Shown piece by piece: positions 15,308 through 21,996 of a stretch of 21,996 nt of DNA. The translations under genes and the position numbers were made by a program. This DNA is from Clostridia bacterium (lineage in GTDB: Bacteria; Bacillota; Clostridia; Oscillospirales; CAG-272), in NCBI GenBank assembly GCA_017452335.1, contig JAFTMP010000055.1, positions 1 through 21,996 on the forward strand. The letters run 5' to 3'. The notes under the pieces were generated by a model. It was not told the DNA's origin and did not search any database. It saw only the letters and a list, made by a program, of their open reading frames with translations. Within the stretch, counting starts at the first letter, position 1. Each line of letters opens with the position of its first letter.

Positions 15308-16456
15308 TCAACCGTTTTCCTCTTCCAAAACGCGGTCTTTATAGTACGCTGCGGTCAATTCCACAACCAATCCGTAGCTCTTGCTTCCGCTGGAATCGCC
15401 CTGAGTCTTGATAAAAGTGTCGTTGACCTTGTTGGTGACCTTGGAGATCACACCGATATTCTCCTGTGTTTTTTTAGAAGAGACACCGATCTCTATGCGC
15501 ACCTTTTCATCTAACTTTGCCAAGATCGTGCTATACCGAGAGGTACGCCCCTCATCCTTCAATGCACTGTACAGCGGGTTGAGCATATACTCCAGCATGT
15601 TCAGATAGCCCGCATAATTGATATAAGGATCATCGCTTTCAAGACACACCAGAAATGCCATAAAGTTGGCATCATCCTCTCTTGAGATACCTCTTTGATG
15701 GGACATTTCATGAGCGCAGGTATACACGAGGGTATAGTCCATATAATCGGTATTCACATTCGTCTCGCCTGTATAATAGGAGTACATACCCAAAAGCCCC
15801 GCTTTGGAAAGCAGACGGCTGGAAAGCACCGGCTTGATCCTTGAAGAATAGCCCATGATGAAATCGTATTCCTTTGAAACGCTCTTATAGGCATCGTTGA
15901 GTTTCTCGTTCAGCTCTTCAAAGCTATAAGGCATTACCGAGGAAGAGTCTTTAATAAAGTGAATTTGATCCACATAGCTGTTTACCTGCTCAATAAGATA
16001 AAGTGTTACCTCCTCCAGCTCTTTGGAAGAAAGCTCCTTTCTGTCAAGCGCCAGCTTTTCTTCCAGTGCGCTTCCCCTATAGCCCATGCCCAAGGTGAAC
16101 ACAAAGGAAGAATAAAAGAGCGCCACCACCGCAAACGCACAGGCAAAAAAGCGGGTCAATGTTCTGTACCGCTCTCTTTTTGCGTTATACGAAACAAAAA
16201 CAATGATCCCCACTACTGTGGCAGGAAGCAACAGCACGATCAGCTCTCCAAGAGAAGTGGGAAGGACAGAGGTGATCTTTGCCATCACCAAACGCACCGT
16301 TCCCGCAATGTATATATTAAAAAAATCTGCAAAGTCTGCACTGAAAAGACAGATCAAATGGATGATCCCCGAAAGCACTGCCAAGGAAAAGGACAGCAGT
16401 GCAAACAGCGGAACCCTTCTTTTAATTTTTGAGTAAAGATGTTTGAACCGTTTCAA
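15308..16456 (-). CDS. DUF3810 membrane protein with HExxH zinc-peptidase motif
   Basis: This 382-residue protein has three N-terminal membrane segments (about 16-38, 66-90 and 104-124) and a long C-terminal domain. The domain carries HEMSH (249-253), with E260 and D262 in the following SREDDANF, where a third zinc ligand is expected. GMYSYYTGETNVN upstream is also typical of DUF3810. The HExxH suggests a membrane-anchored metallopeptidase, but no substrate is known to me. The start is a TTG at 16456 with AAGGAG seven bases upstream, overlapping the end of the pseudouridine synthase gene by 35 bases. It closes the sporulation/division cluster; no convincing terminator follows before the glg promoter. 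Confidence 0.82.
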   Translation of the reverse strand: MKRFKHLYSKIKRRVPLFALLSFSLAVLSGIIHLICLFSADFADFFNIYIAGTVRLVMAKITSVLPTSLGELIVLLLPATVVGIIVFVSYNAKRERYRTLTRFFACAFAVVALFYSSFVFTLGMGYRGSALEEKLALDRKELSSKELEEVTLYLIEQVNSYVDQIHFIKDSSSVMPYSFEELNEKLNDAYKSVSKEYDFIMGYSSRIKPVLSSRLLSKAGLLGMYSYYTGETNVNTDYMDYTLVYTCAHEMSHQRGISREDDANFMAFLVCLESDDPYINYAGYLNMLEYMLNPLYSALKDEGRTSRYSTILAKLDEKVRIEIGVSSKKTQENIGVISKVTNKVNDTFIKTQGDSSGSKSYGLVVELTAAYYKDRVLEEENG

Positions 16457-17342
16457 AACCGTACTCCTTCAAAATATCGTAAAATGCACCTTGAAGAGGC
16501 GCACAGACAATCAGCCGCTCCCCGCTTATAGGGTGGGTAAAGCAAAGCCTGTATGCATGGAGAGCCTGTCCGTTCAGGTGCTCGTTTGCCCTTCCGTAAA
16601 GGCTGTCCCCACAGATGGGGTGACCGAGATAAGCAAAATGGACCCGCAGCTGATGGGTTCTGCCCGTATGGGGAAAAGCACTTACCAGCGTCGTGCCCGC
16701 CCTTCTCTCAAGGACTCTGAAGGACGTCAGCGCCTCTTCGCCCTCAACATCATCGGTTCGACGCATGATCAGACTATCTGCCACCCGCAGGATCCTTCTG
16801 TCAATCTCCCCTTCATCCTGCTCTATCATGCCCTCAAGAAGGGCTAAGTATTCCTTTTCTATGGTTCTGCTCATGATCTGAGCGGAAAGCGCCGCGGCAC
16901 AGCGCTTGTTTTTTGCCACCAGCACCACACCCGTGGTGTCCCTGTCCAACCGATTGACCGCACGAAACACAAAGGGTCTGCCCTGCTTTTGATAGTATGC
17001 CGCCAAGGCATTGGCAAGGGTGTCATCAAAATGACCGTGGGAAGGGTGGGTGGGCATATTGTCGGGCTTGTTGACGCACACAAGATCCTCATCCTCGTAA
17101 AGGATCTGCAAAGGGACGTCAAAGGGCACCAGGTTTTCAGCGTCTTGCTCATCTTCCAGTGCAAGGGACAGAATATCGTTTGCCTTAAGCACCGCTCTGA
17201 CGGTCACGCGCGCACCGTTTAAGAGAATTCCTTCCTCTTTCTTCTTTAAGGCGGTGACCTGCGCGCGCGACAAAGACAGCGCACCAAAAAGATACTCCTT
17301 CACGATGCGACCTTCCCAGTGATTCTCGATCAGATAGTGCAT
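16422..17342 (-). CDS. RluD-family 23S rRNA pseudouridine synthase
   Basis: About 306 residues. The protein isomerises uridine to pseudouridine in RNA. An N-terminal S4-like RNA-binding region (about 10-65) precedes the catalytic domain. NRLDRDTTG carries the catalytic aspartate (D133 from this start), and HTGRTHQLRVHFAYLGHPICGDSLYG-type motifs, seen here in the C-terminal third, are diagnostic of RluA/RluC/RluD enzymes. The longer frame to 17381 is rejected because it overlaps the divIC-like gene. The ATG at 17342 lies one base after that gene's TGA and has GGTGA five bases upstream. The target uridine cannot be assigned, so no symbol is given. Confidence 0.9.
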   Translation of the reverse strand: MHYLIENHWEGRIVKEYLFGALSLSRAQVTALKKKEEGILLNGARVTVRAVLKANDILSLALEDEQDAENLVPFDVPLQILYEDEDLVCVNKPDNMPTHPSHGHFDDTLANALAAYYQKQGRPFVFRAVNRLDRDTTGVVLVAKNKRCAAALSAQIMSRTIEKEYLALLEGMIEQDEGEIDRRILRVADSLIMRRTDDVEGEEALTSFRVLERRAGTTLVSAFPHTGRTHQLRVHFAYLGHPICGDSLYGRANEHLNGQALHAYRLCFTHPISGERLIVCAPLQGAFYDILKEYGFETVQTSLLKN

Positions 17343-17343
17343 C

Positions 17344-17625
17344 TCATTCACCGTACAGATCGTTGATAAAGAGATACTCATCGGGATAGTGGTAGCCTAA
17401 CTGCATGCGTGCTACCCTTGCCGCATAATCGTCATCATAGGGCAAGCTGATGCGGTATTCCATTTCCGCGATCTCTTCTTCTATTTCGTAGATCTGCTGC
17501 TCTAAGTCCTCTTTTTGCTCGCTGAGCCGATTGAGCCGCAACTGCAAATCAATAATCGTTACAATACAAAGCACGATTCCCAGTGCTACCGCAATTCGAA
17601 ATAGCAGATGACTGTCGTTTTTCAT
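17344..17625 (-). CDS. divIC: DivIC/FtsB-type septum formation protein
   Basis: A 93-residue bitopic protein with one membrane segment (about 9-27) followed by a strongly charged coiled coil (about 28-60), the plan of DivIC/FtsB/FtsL proteins that link FtsQ/DivIB to the divisome. The tail contains ARMQLGYHYPDE, resembling the A-R-x-xLGyv-x-pgE end of the family. It overlaps yabQ by four bases (ATGA) and has AAGGA seven bases before its ATG. Its place after yabP-yabQ matches divIC of Bacillus subtilis, which supports the symbol more than the short sequence does. Confidence 0.85.
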   Translation of the reverse strand: MKNDSHLLFRIAVALGIVLCIVTIIDLQLRLNRLSEQKEDLEQQIYEIEEEIAEMEYRISLPYDDDYAARVARMQLGYHYPDEYLFINDLYGE

Positions 17626-18179
17626 CGTCTCTTCCTTTCTGTATGTTCCTTCTGCTGTTCCTCCGTAAAAAGGAACGCACGACCCTTTTGTAATTCTTTT
17701 CTTATTTTTGCAAGGTAAAGTTTATCAAACTGTTTGCTCTGACTTTTTAACTTCAAAAAACGCATGCCCAAGCGGATGCGCGATAATGCCGCCGTCAGCT
17801 TACGACCAAGCGTACGCAAAAGGGGCACAAGTACCCTGCGCCTAAAAAAGCGAAGCATCTTTTCCTGCATACGCCTGACAAGCGCCCCTGCAGGCAAATA
17901 CAACAGCAGAAACCCCGCCATCTCAAAAAGCAGAGCAATAATGCGGATCTGTCCTCTGTTTGCAGAAAAGATCATGAGGATATTCAAAAATGCTCCAAGC
18001 AGACAATACGCCAGATCAGTCAGCGCCTGCAGGATAAAAAAGACTTTTTTGAAACGGGGCGTCTTTTGAAAGGCAACACGCACAAAGCCGTAAAGAAGAT
18101 AGAACAGTGCCAAAAGCACGCCTAAAAGAAAGGCGCGCAACAGATAGTTGGCAAAATCCTGCGCTTCTACAACAAACAT
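17622..18179 (-). CDS. yabQ: Spore cortex biosynthesis protein YabQ
   Basis: A 185-residue membrane protein with three or four hydrophobic segments in its first 105 residues and a long basic, coiled-coil-like C-terminal half. The start (FVVEAQDFANYLLRAFLLGVL is its leading 21-residue stretch in abbreviated sense; key features are an acidic short N-terminus and a long first helix) fits YabQ, a sporulation membrane protein needed for cortex formation in Bacillus. It overlaps yabP by one base (TGATG) with only a weak ribosome binding site, so translation is probably coupled to yabP, and overlaps divIC downstream. Confidence 0.85.
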   Translation of the reverse strand: MFVVEAQDFANYLLRAFLLGVLLALFYLLYGFVRVAFQKTPRFKKVFFILQALTDLAYCLLGAFLNILMIFSANRGQIRIIALLFEMAGFLLLYLPAGALVRRMQEKMLRFFRRRVLVPLLRTLGRKLTAALSRIRLGMRFLKLKSQSKQFDKLYLAKIRKELQKGRAFLFTEEQQKEHTERKRR

Positions 18180-18448
18180 CAGCTTTTTGCCCGGGAAAAC
18201 AGCCCGCCCTTTTTCTTTTCCGTCTGTATCACATAATATAACCCATCAATATGTCCCGAAAGCACCAGTTCCCCCTCTTCAAGGCAAAGGCGCGTAATGT
18301 GCAGATCGTTTCCGTCAATATTCAAATTTCCCTGCACCGTTTTCAAGTATACGCTGTGCTCGTCAAAGGACAAAATATCCTCCACGCCGTCAAGACGAAG
18401 CACCCCGCGATCAATCAGTTCGATTTTGCTCTGTACTGCTTTGTTCAT
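18179..18448 (-). CDS. yabP: Sporulation protein YabP
   Basis: An 89-residue soluble, beta-rich protein. IELIDRGVLRLDGVEDILSF and the later HITRLCLEEGELVLSGHIDG stretch are characteristic of the YabP family, which localises to the forespore envelope and supports cortex assembly together with YabQ. The family also relates to YqfC. The ATG is preceded by GGGAGG five bases upstream. A small imperfect palindrome lies in the 50-base gap before it. It sits between rqcP and yabQ, exactly as in Bacillus subtilis. Confidence 0.9.
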   Translation of the reverse strand: MNKAVQSKIELIDRGVLRLDGVEDILSFDEHSVYLKTVQGNLNIDGNDLHITRLCLEEGELVLSGHIDGLYYVIQTEKKKGGLFSRAKS

Positions 18449-18498
18449 AAGACCCTCCCGAATGTTTCTATAAACATATTCAAGAGGGACTTAAAGTA

Positions 18499-18744
18499 TT
18501 ACTGAGAGATCACCTCGTAAAGCTCTCCCGCACCGTCCTTTAGTACGTGCTCCTTAACGTCCTTTACCCGAAACACCAGCGTTCGTCCGCCAAAGCTCAC
18601 CTCAACCACATCCCCGATCTTCACATCGTAAGATGCCTTCACCGTTCTGCCGTTGACACTGATGTGCTGGGCATCGCAGGCATCATTTGCCACGCTTCTG
18701 CGCTTGATGATTCTGGAAACCTTTAAAAATTTATCAATTCTCAT
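18499..18744 (-). CDS. rqcP: RqcP/YabO S4-domain ribosome quality control protein
   Basis: An 81-residue protein that is almost wholly an S4 RNA-binding domain (MRIDKFLKVSRIIKRRSVAN, then ISVNGRTVKASYDVKIGDVVEV). In Bacillus, RqcP (YabO) works with RqcH to drive C-terminal alanine tailing of stalled nascent chains on the 50S subunit. Size and gene position match that protein; related Hsp15 proteins are longer. The start overlaps the end of mazG by 11 bases, and AAGGAG lies ten bases before the ATG inside mazG. Confidence 0.9.
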   Translation of the reverse strand: MRIDKFLKVSRIIKRRSVANDACDAQHISVNGRTVKASYDVKIGDVVEVSFGGRTLVFRVKDVKEHVLKDGAGELYEVISQ

Positions 18745-19393
18745 GCTCTTCTTTCTCCTTCATTTGCGCAATAAACGCCTCATTTTCACTATACGCCAGT
18801 TCTTCCAGATCAATGCCGGCACGGTTGGCATCCGCACAAAGTTCAAAATATCTTAAGGAAAGCGTTTCTTTGGTAACAACCTCTTGTGACTCGTTATACA
18901 AGCCCGCTTTGGTTGCTTTTTTCAGCAATTTCTGCGTGCGCATCAAGGAAGGAAGCGTTCTTGCAACGCGGTCAAGATCCTCCCCCACGCTCTTGGTGTG
19001 CTTTTCCCTTCTCTTCATTTCTTCCCATTTATCCAGTGCCGACACCGCCCCGTCTGCATGCTCTTCGGCAAAAATATGGGGATGACGGGACACCAGCTTT
19101 TGACACACGCCGTTGATCACGCCGTCCATGTCAAAGCGCGCGCCCTCCTTGGCGATCTGCGCGTGAAAAACGATCTGCAGGAGAATGTCCCCCAGTTCTT
19201 CCTTTAAAAGGGCATCATCCGCCCGATCAATTCCTTCCAGTGCCTCGTAGCACTCTTCGATCAAATTCTTTCGAATGCTTTCATGGGTCTGTGCCCGATC
19301 CCAGGGACAGCCGTTCTCTGAGCGCAAAAGGGTCATGATCGCGCACAGATCCTCAAACGTATAGTATTCTTTGATCAAATCCCTTGCTTCCAT
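18734..19393 (-). CDS. mazG: MazG nucleoside triphosphate pyrophosphohydrolase
   Basis: A 219-residue all-alpha NTP-PPase. GCPWDRAQTH (28-37), the metal-binding EExxE (E46, E47, E50) and ExxD (E66, D69), and VSRHPHIF are all present. The enzyme cleaves NTPs to NMP and pyrophosphate, thought to purge aberrant nucleotides. Only the MazG part exists here: Bacillus subtilis YabN at this locus carries an N-terminal tetrapyrrole-methylase domain as well. The ATG has no close ribosome binding site; GAAAGGA lies about 20 bases upstream, with a perfect 6-bp hairpin between them. It follows the flippase gene by 38 bases and overlaps rqcP. Confidence 0.93.
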   Translation of the reverse strand: MEARDLIKEYYTFEDLCAIMTLLRSENGCPWDRAQTHESIRKNLIEECYEALEGIDRADDALLKEELGDILLQIVFHAQIAKEGARFDMDGVINGVCQKLVSRHPHIFAEEHADGAVSALDKWEEMKRREKHTKSVGEDLDRVARTLPSLMRTQKLLKKATKAGLYNESQEVVTKETLSLRYFELCADANRAGIDLEELAYSENEAFIAQMKEKEEHEN

Positions 19394-19398
19394 ATCTC

Positions 19399-19413
19399 TA
19401 CGGCTCTGCCGTA
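19399..19413 (-). promoter_or_regulatory. Stem-loop between ribosome binding site and start of mazG
   Basis: TACGGC and GCCGTA form a perfect 6-bp stem with a three-base loop (AGA on the minus strand). GAAAGGA lies directly 5' of it (19414-19420), and the mazG ATG follows five bases 3' of it. If the hairpin folds, the Shine-Dalgarno is brought to a usable distance from the start; unfolded, the spacing of 20 bases would be poor. Confidence 0.6.
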
Positions 19414-19431
19414 TCCTTTCTGATTTCCGTT

Positions 19432-20988
19432 TTAACTCCGCCGCCTTTTCTTATAAAAAACAGCGTCCAACTTCTTTAAAAAGGGTAAAAGTACCGCCAT
19501 ACGGCGGTCAAACGCCCCCGTTAAAAGCACCAGCACCAAATACACTGCCGCCGCTATAAAAATGGAAAGCACCGTTGCAACATGACTCTTTCCCAAAAGC
19601 AGATAGCATCCTCTTGCGCACAGTCCGCAAAGGACACCGCAAAAAAGAGGTAATATCAGCGTTTTATAAAAATTCAGACGTAAAAGTCTCTTCTTCACAC
19701 AATAAAAAATATTGATCCCGGCGGCAACACCATAGCAAAAAAGTGTGCCAAGGGGTGCGGCAAAAATCCCAAGCCTACCAATAAGCATCTGACATACAGC
19801 CACCTTTAACAGCGCCCCGATCACCAGCGAACCCACAGGAATGCTTTTCACAGCACTTGCCTGCAAAAGCGATCCGCTGACCGTTTGCAGAGCAACAAAA
19901 TAAACCGACGGTGCTAAAATCTGCAAAAGCGGTGCGCCCATACTGCCCGATTGTACGCCAAACAGCAACACCAAGATGGGCTTTGAAAGGGCGAGAAGCC
20001 CGAATGCGCAGGGTGCCGCAATCAAAGAAGTCAAGCGCAACGACAACTCACAGCGCTCTTTTTTCTCTTCACTGGATACCTGCGCCAAAAAAGGCACGAT
20101 AGCAGAGGCGATCGGTGCGATCAGCACAGGCGGTAAACTAAAAAGCGAAACCGCCGTACCTGTATAATTTCCATAAAGCGCGTTTGCCTGCTGCTGACTG
20201 TAGCCGATCTTCACCAACCCATGCATCATGACCGAAAGATCAATAACCGAGGAAATACTCAGCACAATGGACGCCATGCTCACGGGAAGCACAACTGCGA
20301 TCAGCCGTTTGTAAACGCCACCCTGTGCCTTGCAAAGGAGCGCCGTCTCTTCCCTTTTGCGGTGCACATACAGGCACCCAAGCAGATAGATCAGTGAGCA
20401 GACGCTTCCAAGCGTGACACCAAAGAGCGCCGCGGCAGCACACGCCGCCCCATCTTCACCCTTAACGGCGGCAAGTCTTGCCAAAAGCAGTCCCCCTGCC
20501 GTTTTCACCAGGGCTTCGATCGTTTGGGAAATGGCAGTTGGCATCATATCCCGAAGTCCTTGAAAGTATCCTCTCACGCAGCCCGAAAGACAAACGCAAA
20601 GCAGTCCCGGTGCCATCACGCGAATGGCTCTCGTTGCCCCCTCATTTCCTACTAGCAAAGCTAAGTGTCCCGGAAAAAGGAACATCAGTGCTCCAAAAAG
20701 CACCCCCATTCCGCCAAAAGCAACCAAAGATGCTGTCAAATATCGGTTTTGCTCCCCTTTGGTCAAGCTTCCCGAAACAAGGATCGACAGTCCCAAGGGC
20801 AGTCCGGAGGTTGAAAGAACATAGAAAAAGGTGTAGATCACATACGCAGAGTTGAAATACCCCATCCCCGCATCGCCGATCACCGACACCAGCGGGATCT
20901 TAAAAAATGATCCGCAAATTTTCGCCGCCATGGCAGACAGCGTCAGAAGCAATACTCCCGAAAAAAAGTCCTTTCTTCCCCGTTTCAC
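19432..20988 (-). CDS. yabM: SpoVB/MurJ-type MOP-family lipid flippase
   Basis: A 518-residue protein with about 14 hydrophobic segments, the plan of the MVF/polysaccharide-export branch of the MOP superfamily. The N-terminus (amphipathic KRGRKDFFSG, then LSAMAAKICGSFFKIPL and GDAGMGYFNSAY) is diagnostic for SpoVB-like proteins, which flip lipid-linked peptidoglycan precursors, in some members for spore cortex. Its place before mazG matches yabM of Bacillus subtilis; the paralogue SpoVB itself cannot be excluded. The start is a GTG at 20988 with GGAGGAG six bases upstream. It follows the kinase gene by 22 bases. Confidence 0.88.
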   Translation of the reverse strand: MKRGRKDFFSGVLLLTLSAMAAKICGSFFKIPLVSVIGDAGMGYFNSAYVIYTFFYVLSTSGLPLGLSILVSGSLTKGEQNRYLTASLVAFGGMGVLFGALMFLFPGHLALLVGNEGATRAIRVMAPGLLCVCLSGCVRGYFQGLRDMMPTAISQTIEALVKTAGGLLLARLAAVKGEDGAACAAAALFGVTLGSVCSLIYLLGCLYVHRKREETALLCKAQGGVYKRLIAVVLPVSMASIVLSISSVIDLSVMMHGLVKIGYSQQQANALYGNYTGTAVSLFSLPPVLIAPIASAIVPFLAQVSSEEKKERCELSLRLTSLIAAPCAFGLLALSKPILVLLFGVQSGSMGAPLLQILAPSVYFVALQTVSGSLLQASAVKSIPVGSLVIGALLKVAVCQMLIGRLGIFAAPLGTLFCYGVAAGINIFYCVKKRLLRLNFYKTLILPLFCGVLCGLCARGCYLLLGKSHVATVLSIFIAAAVYLVLVLLTGAFDRRMAVLLPFLKKLDAVFYKKRRRS

Positions 20989-21010
20989 CCGTAGCTCCTC
21001 CGATCAACCC

Positions 21011-21937
21011 TTATAAAAATTCATGGTACACGGAGTTTTCGGGCAAAAGCCCGTGATCCATTTCGGGAAATGCCGCAAAACGGCCAAGAAAACTCTGTGC
21101 TCCTGCATAGTATTTGCTGTTTTCTTTGATACTTCCCAAAATAGTCGTCAATTCTTTTTTTAACATCATCGGTTCATAGGACATGGTGGAATCAATATGA
21201 TAGTCCACCAGCTCCAAATGAGGATAGATGGAACGGTCTTCATTTTCCACAACCTGCTCCCACAAGCGGTATGTATGCTCAGCCGAAGCCCCGCGCTTGT
21301 GAAAGTCTCTGACCAGTCTTCTTGCAAGACGGATCTCGCGGCCCGTAAAGTAGGAAATGCCGCTCTCAAAGCTGTCCTTTGCATCAATAAACACGTACGC
21401 CGAGGGAATCTGTCCGAAAAGCGCTCTGATCTCGGGATAGATTGCCTGGATGCCCTCAAACATGATCACGTGATTTTCCCGCATGGTAAAGGGCATCAGC
21501 CCCGAGCGTCTGCCCTTTGAAAAATCAAAGGACGGAAGCAGTGCCGTTTGTCCTGAAAAAACTTGTGAAAAGCATTTACAGAAATAGTCCATATCAATAG
21601 CGCTTATTGATTCCAGATCGCTCTTGATCCCCTTCTTCTTACAGTCCTTTTCGTAGTCTTCTCTGTTTTTATAAAAATCATCAATGGAAATGGTTTTGAC
21701 CAGCTTTCCGCTGCTCTGCAACTCCGAAATGATCTTGCGCGCAGTGGTGGTCTTACCTGCACAGCTGGGACCGGACAAGGAAATGATCTTCAAATCCTCC
21801 CGCGCCTTGAGCTGTTTGCAAACCTCGTCAAGCTGGGTTTCAAACCGTTCTTCCGATTGTTCTATCATCAATTTTTGTGCCGCTTTATCAAAGGGCGTTG
21901 GTATTGTTACAATCATGGTGTATACCACACCCGCCAT
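21011..21937 (-). CDS. P-loop uridine kinase-like nucleoside kinase
   Basis: A 308-residue protein of the phosphoribulokinase/uridine kinase superfamily. Walker A is GPSCAGKTTT (56-65), IDDFY (85-89) matches the acceptor-binding aspartate region, FEGIQAIYPEI (160-170) is the family's E-G-I loop, and RLVRDFHKRG (207-216) corresponds to the VRDxxxRG lid. The sequence resembles the kinase half of longer TGS-domain nucleoside kinases of Firmicutes, but the TGS half is missing. Its substrate (uridine, cytidine or another nucleoside) is unknown. The ATG at 21937 has AAAGGA five bases upstream. The frame stays open to the right window edge, so a longer start outside cannot be ruled out. Confidence 0.83.
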   Translation of the reverse strand: MAGVVYTMIVTIPTPFDKAAQKLMIEQSEERFETQLDEVCKQLKAREDLKIISLSGPSCAGKTTTARKIISELQSSGKLVKTISIDDFYKNREDYEKDCKKKGIKSDLESISAIDMDYFCKCFSQVFSGQTALLPSFDFSKGRRSGLMPFTMRENHVIMFEGIQAIYPEIRALFGQIPSAYVFIDAKDSFESGISYFTGREIRLARRLVRDFHKRGASAEHTYRLWEQVVENEDRSIYPHLELVDYHIDSTMSYEPMMLKKELTTILGSIKENSKYYAGAQSFLGRFAAFPEMDHGLLPENSVYHEFL

Positions 21938-21996
21938 GGGTGTCCTTTCTCTTATTTTGGTTTCAAAGTCGTCCCAAAAGAAGATTATGAAAAAGA

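Overview
The window reads as chromosomal DNA of an anaerobic, endospore-forming Firmicute, most likely an uncultured gut Clostridia member. The basis is a block of sporulation genes in the order known from Bacillus subtilis (yabM-yabN-yabO-yabP-yabQ-divIC), a two-subunit GlgC/GlgD glycogen pathway typical of Firmicutes, AGGAGG-type ribosome binding sites, and a very large GLUG/BspA-type surface protein of the kind common in gut Clostridia. No species can be named from sequence alone. Every gene I accept lies on the minus strand, so transcription runs from high to low coordinates. No tRNA, rRNA, insertion sequence, CRISPR array or phage gene was seen.

Region A (21937 to 15308) looks like one nine-gene operon: a P-loop uridine-kinase-like protein, a SpoVB/MurJ-type flippase, a MazG nucleotide pyrophosphohydrolase, the S4 protein RqcP (YabO), YabP, YabQ, a DivIC/FtsB-type division protein, an RluD-family pseudouridine synthase and a DUF3810 membrane metallopeptidase-like protein. 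The seven genes from mazG onward overlap or nearly touch, except for a 50-base gap before yabP. The set mixes envelope synthesis, spore cortex formation, septation and ribosome or nucleotide upkeep.

Region B (15230 to 6882) is a glycogen operon behind a good housekeeping promoter: glgC, glgD, glgA, glgP and a GH13 amylase/neopullulanase-like enzyme. It holds ADP-glucose synthesis, chain elongation, phosphorolysis and hydrolytic clearing, but no branching enzyme. A perfect 12-bp stem-loop sits between glgD and glgA. GlgA lacks the lysine of the usual KTGGL substrate-binding motif.

Region C (6807 to 1) holds a small PAP2-like membrane protein closed by a clear intrinsic terminator, then a separate promoter driving a two-gene unit. 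This unit is a divergent Lgt-family membrane enzyme followed, with an ATGA overlap, by a giant secreted protein that runs off the window. At least 1778 residues of the giant protein are present: signal peptide, GLUG repeats, six MucBP-like repeats, BspA-type leucine-rich repeats, a CNA-B-like domain, a coiled-coil-like stretch and a beta-rich C-terminal part. The coupling of an Lgt-like enzyme with altered active-site residues to a non-lipoprotein surface giant is the most unusual arrangement in the window.

There is no gene-free stretch over 300 bases. The longest gaps are 15100-15307 (glgC promoter and leader) and about 6086-6222 (terminator plus promoter).
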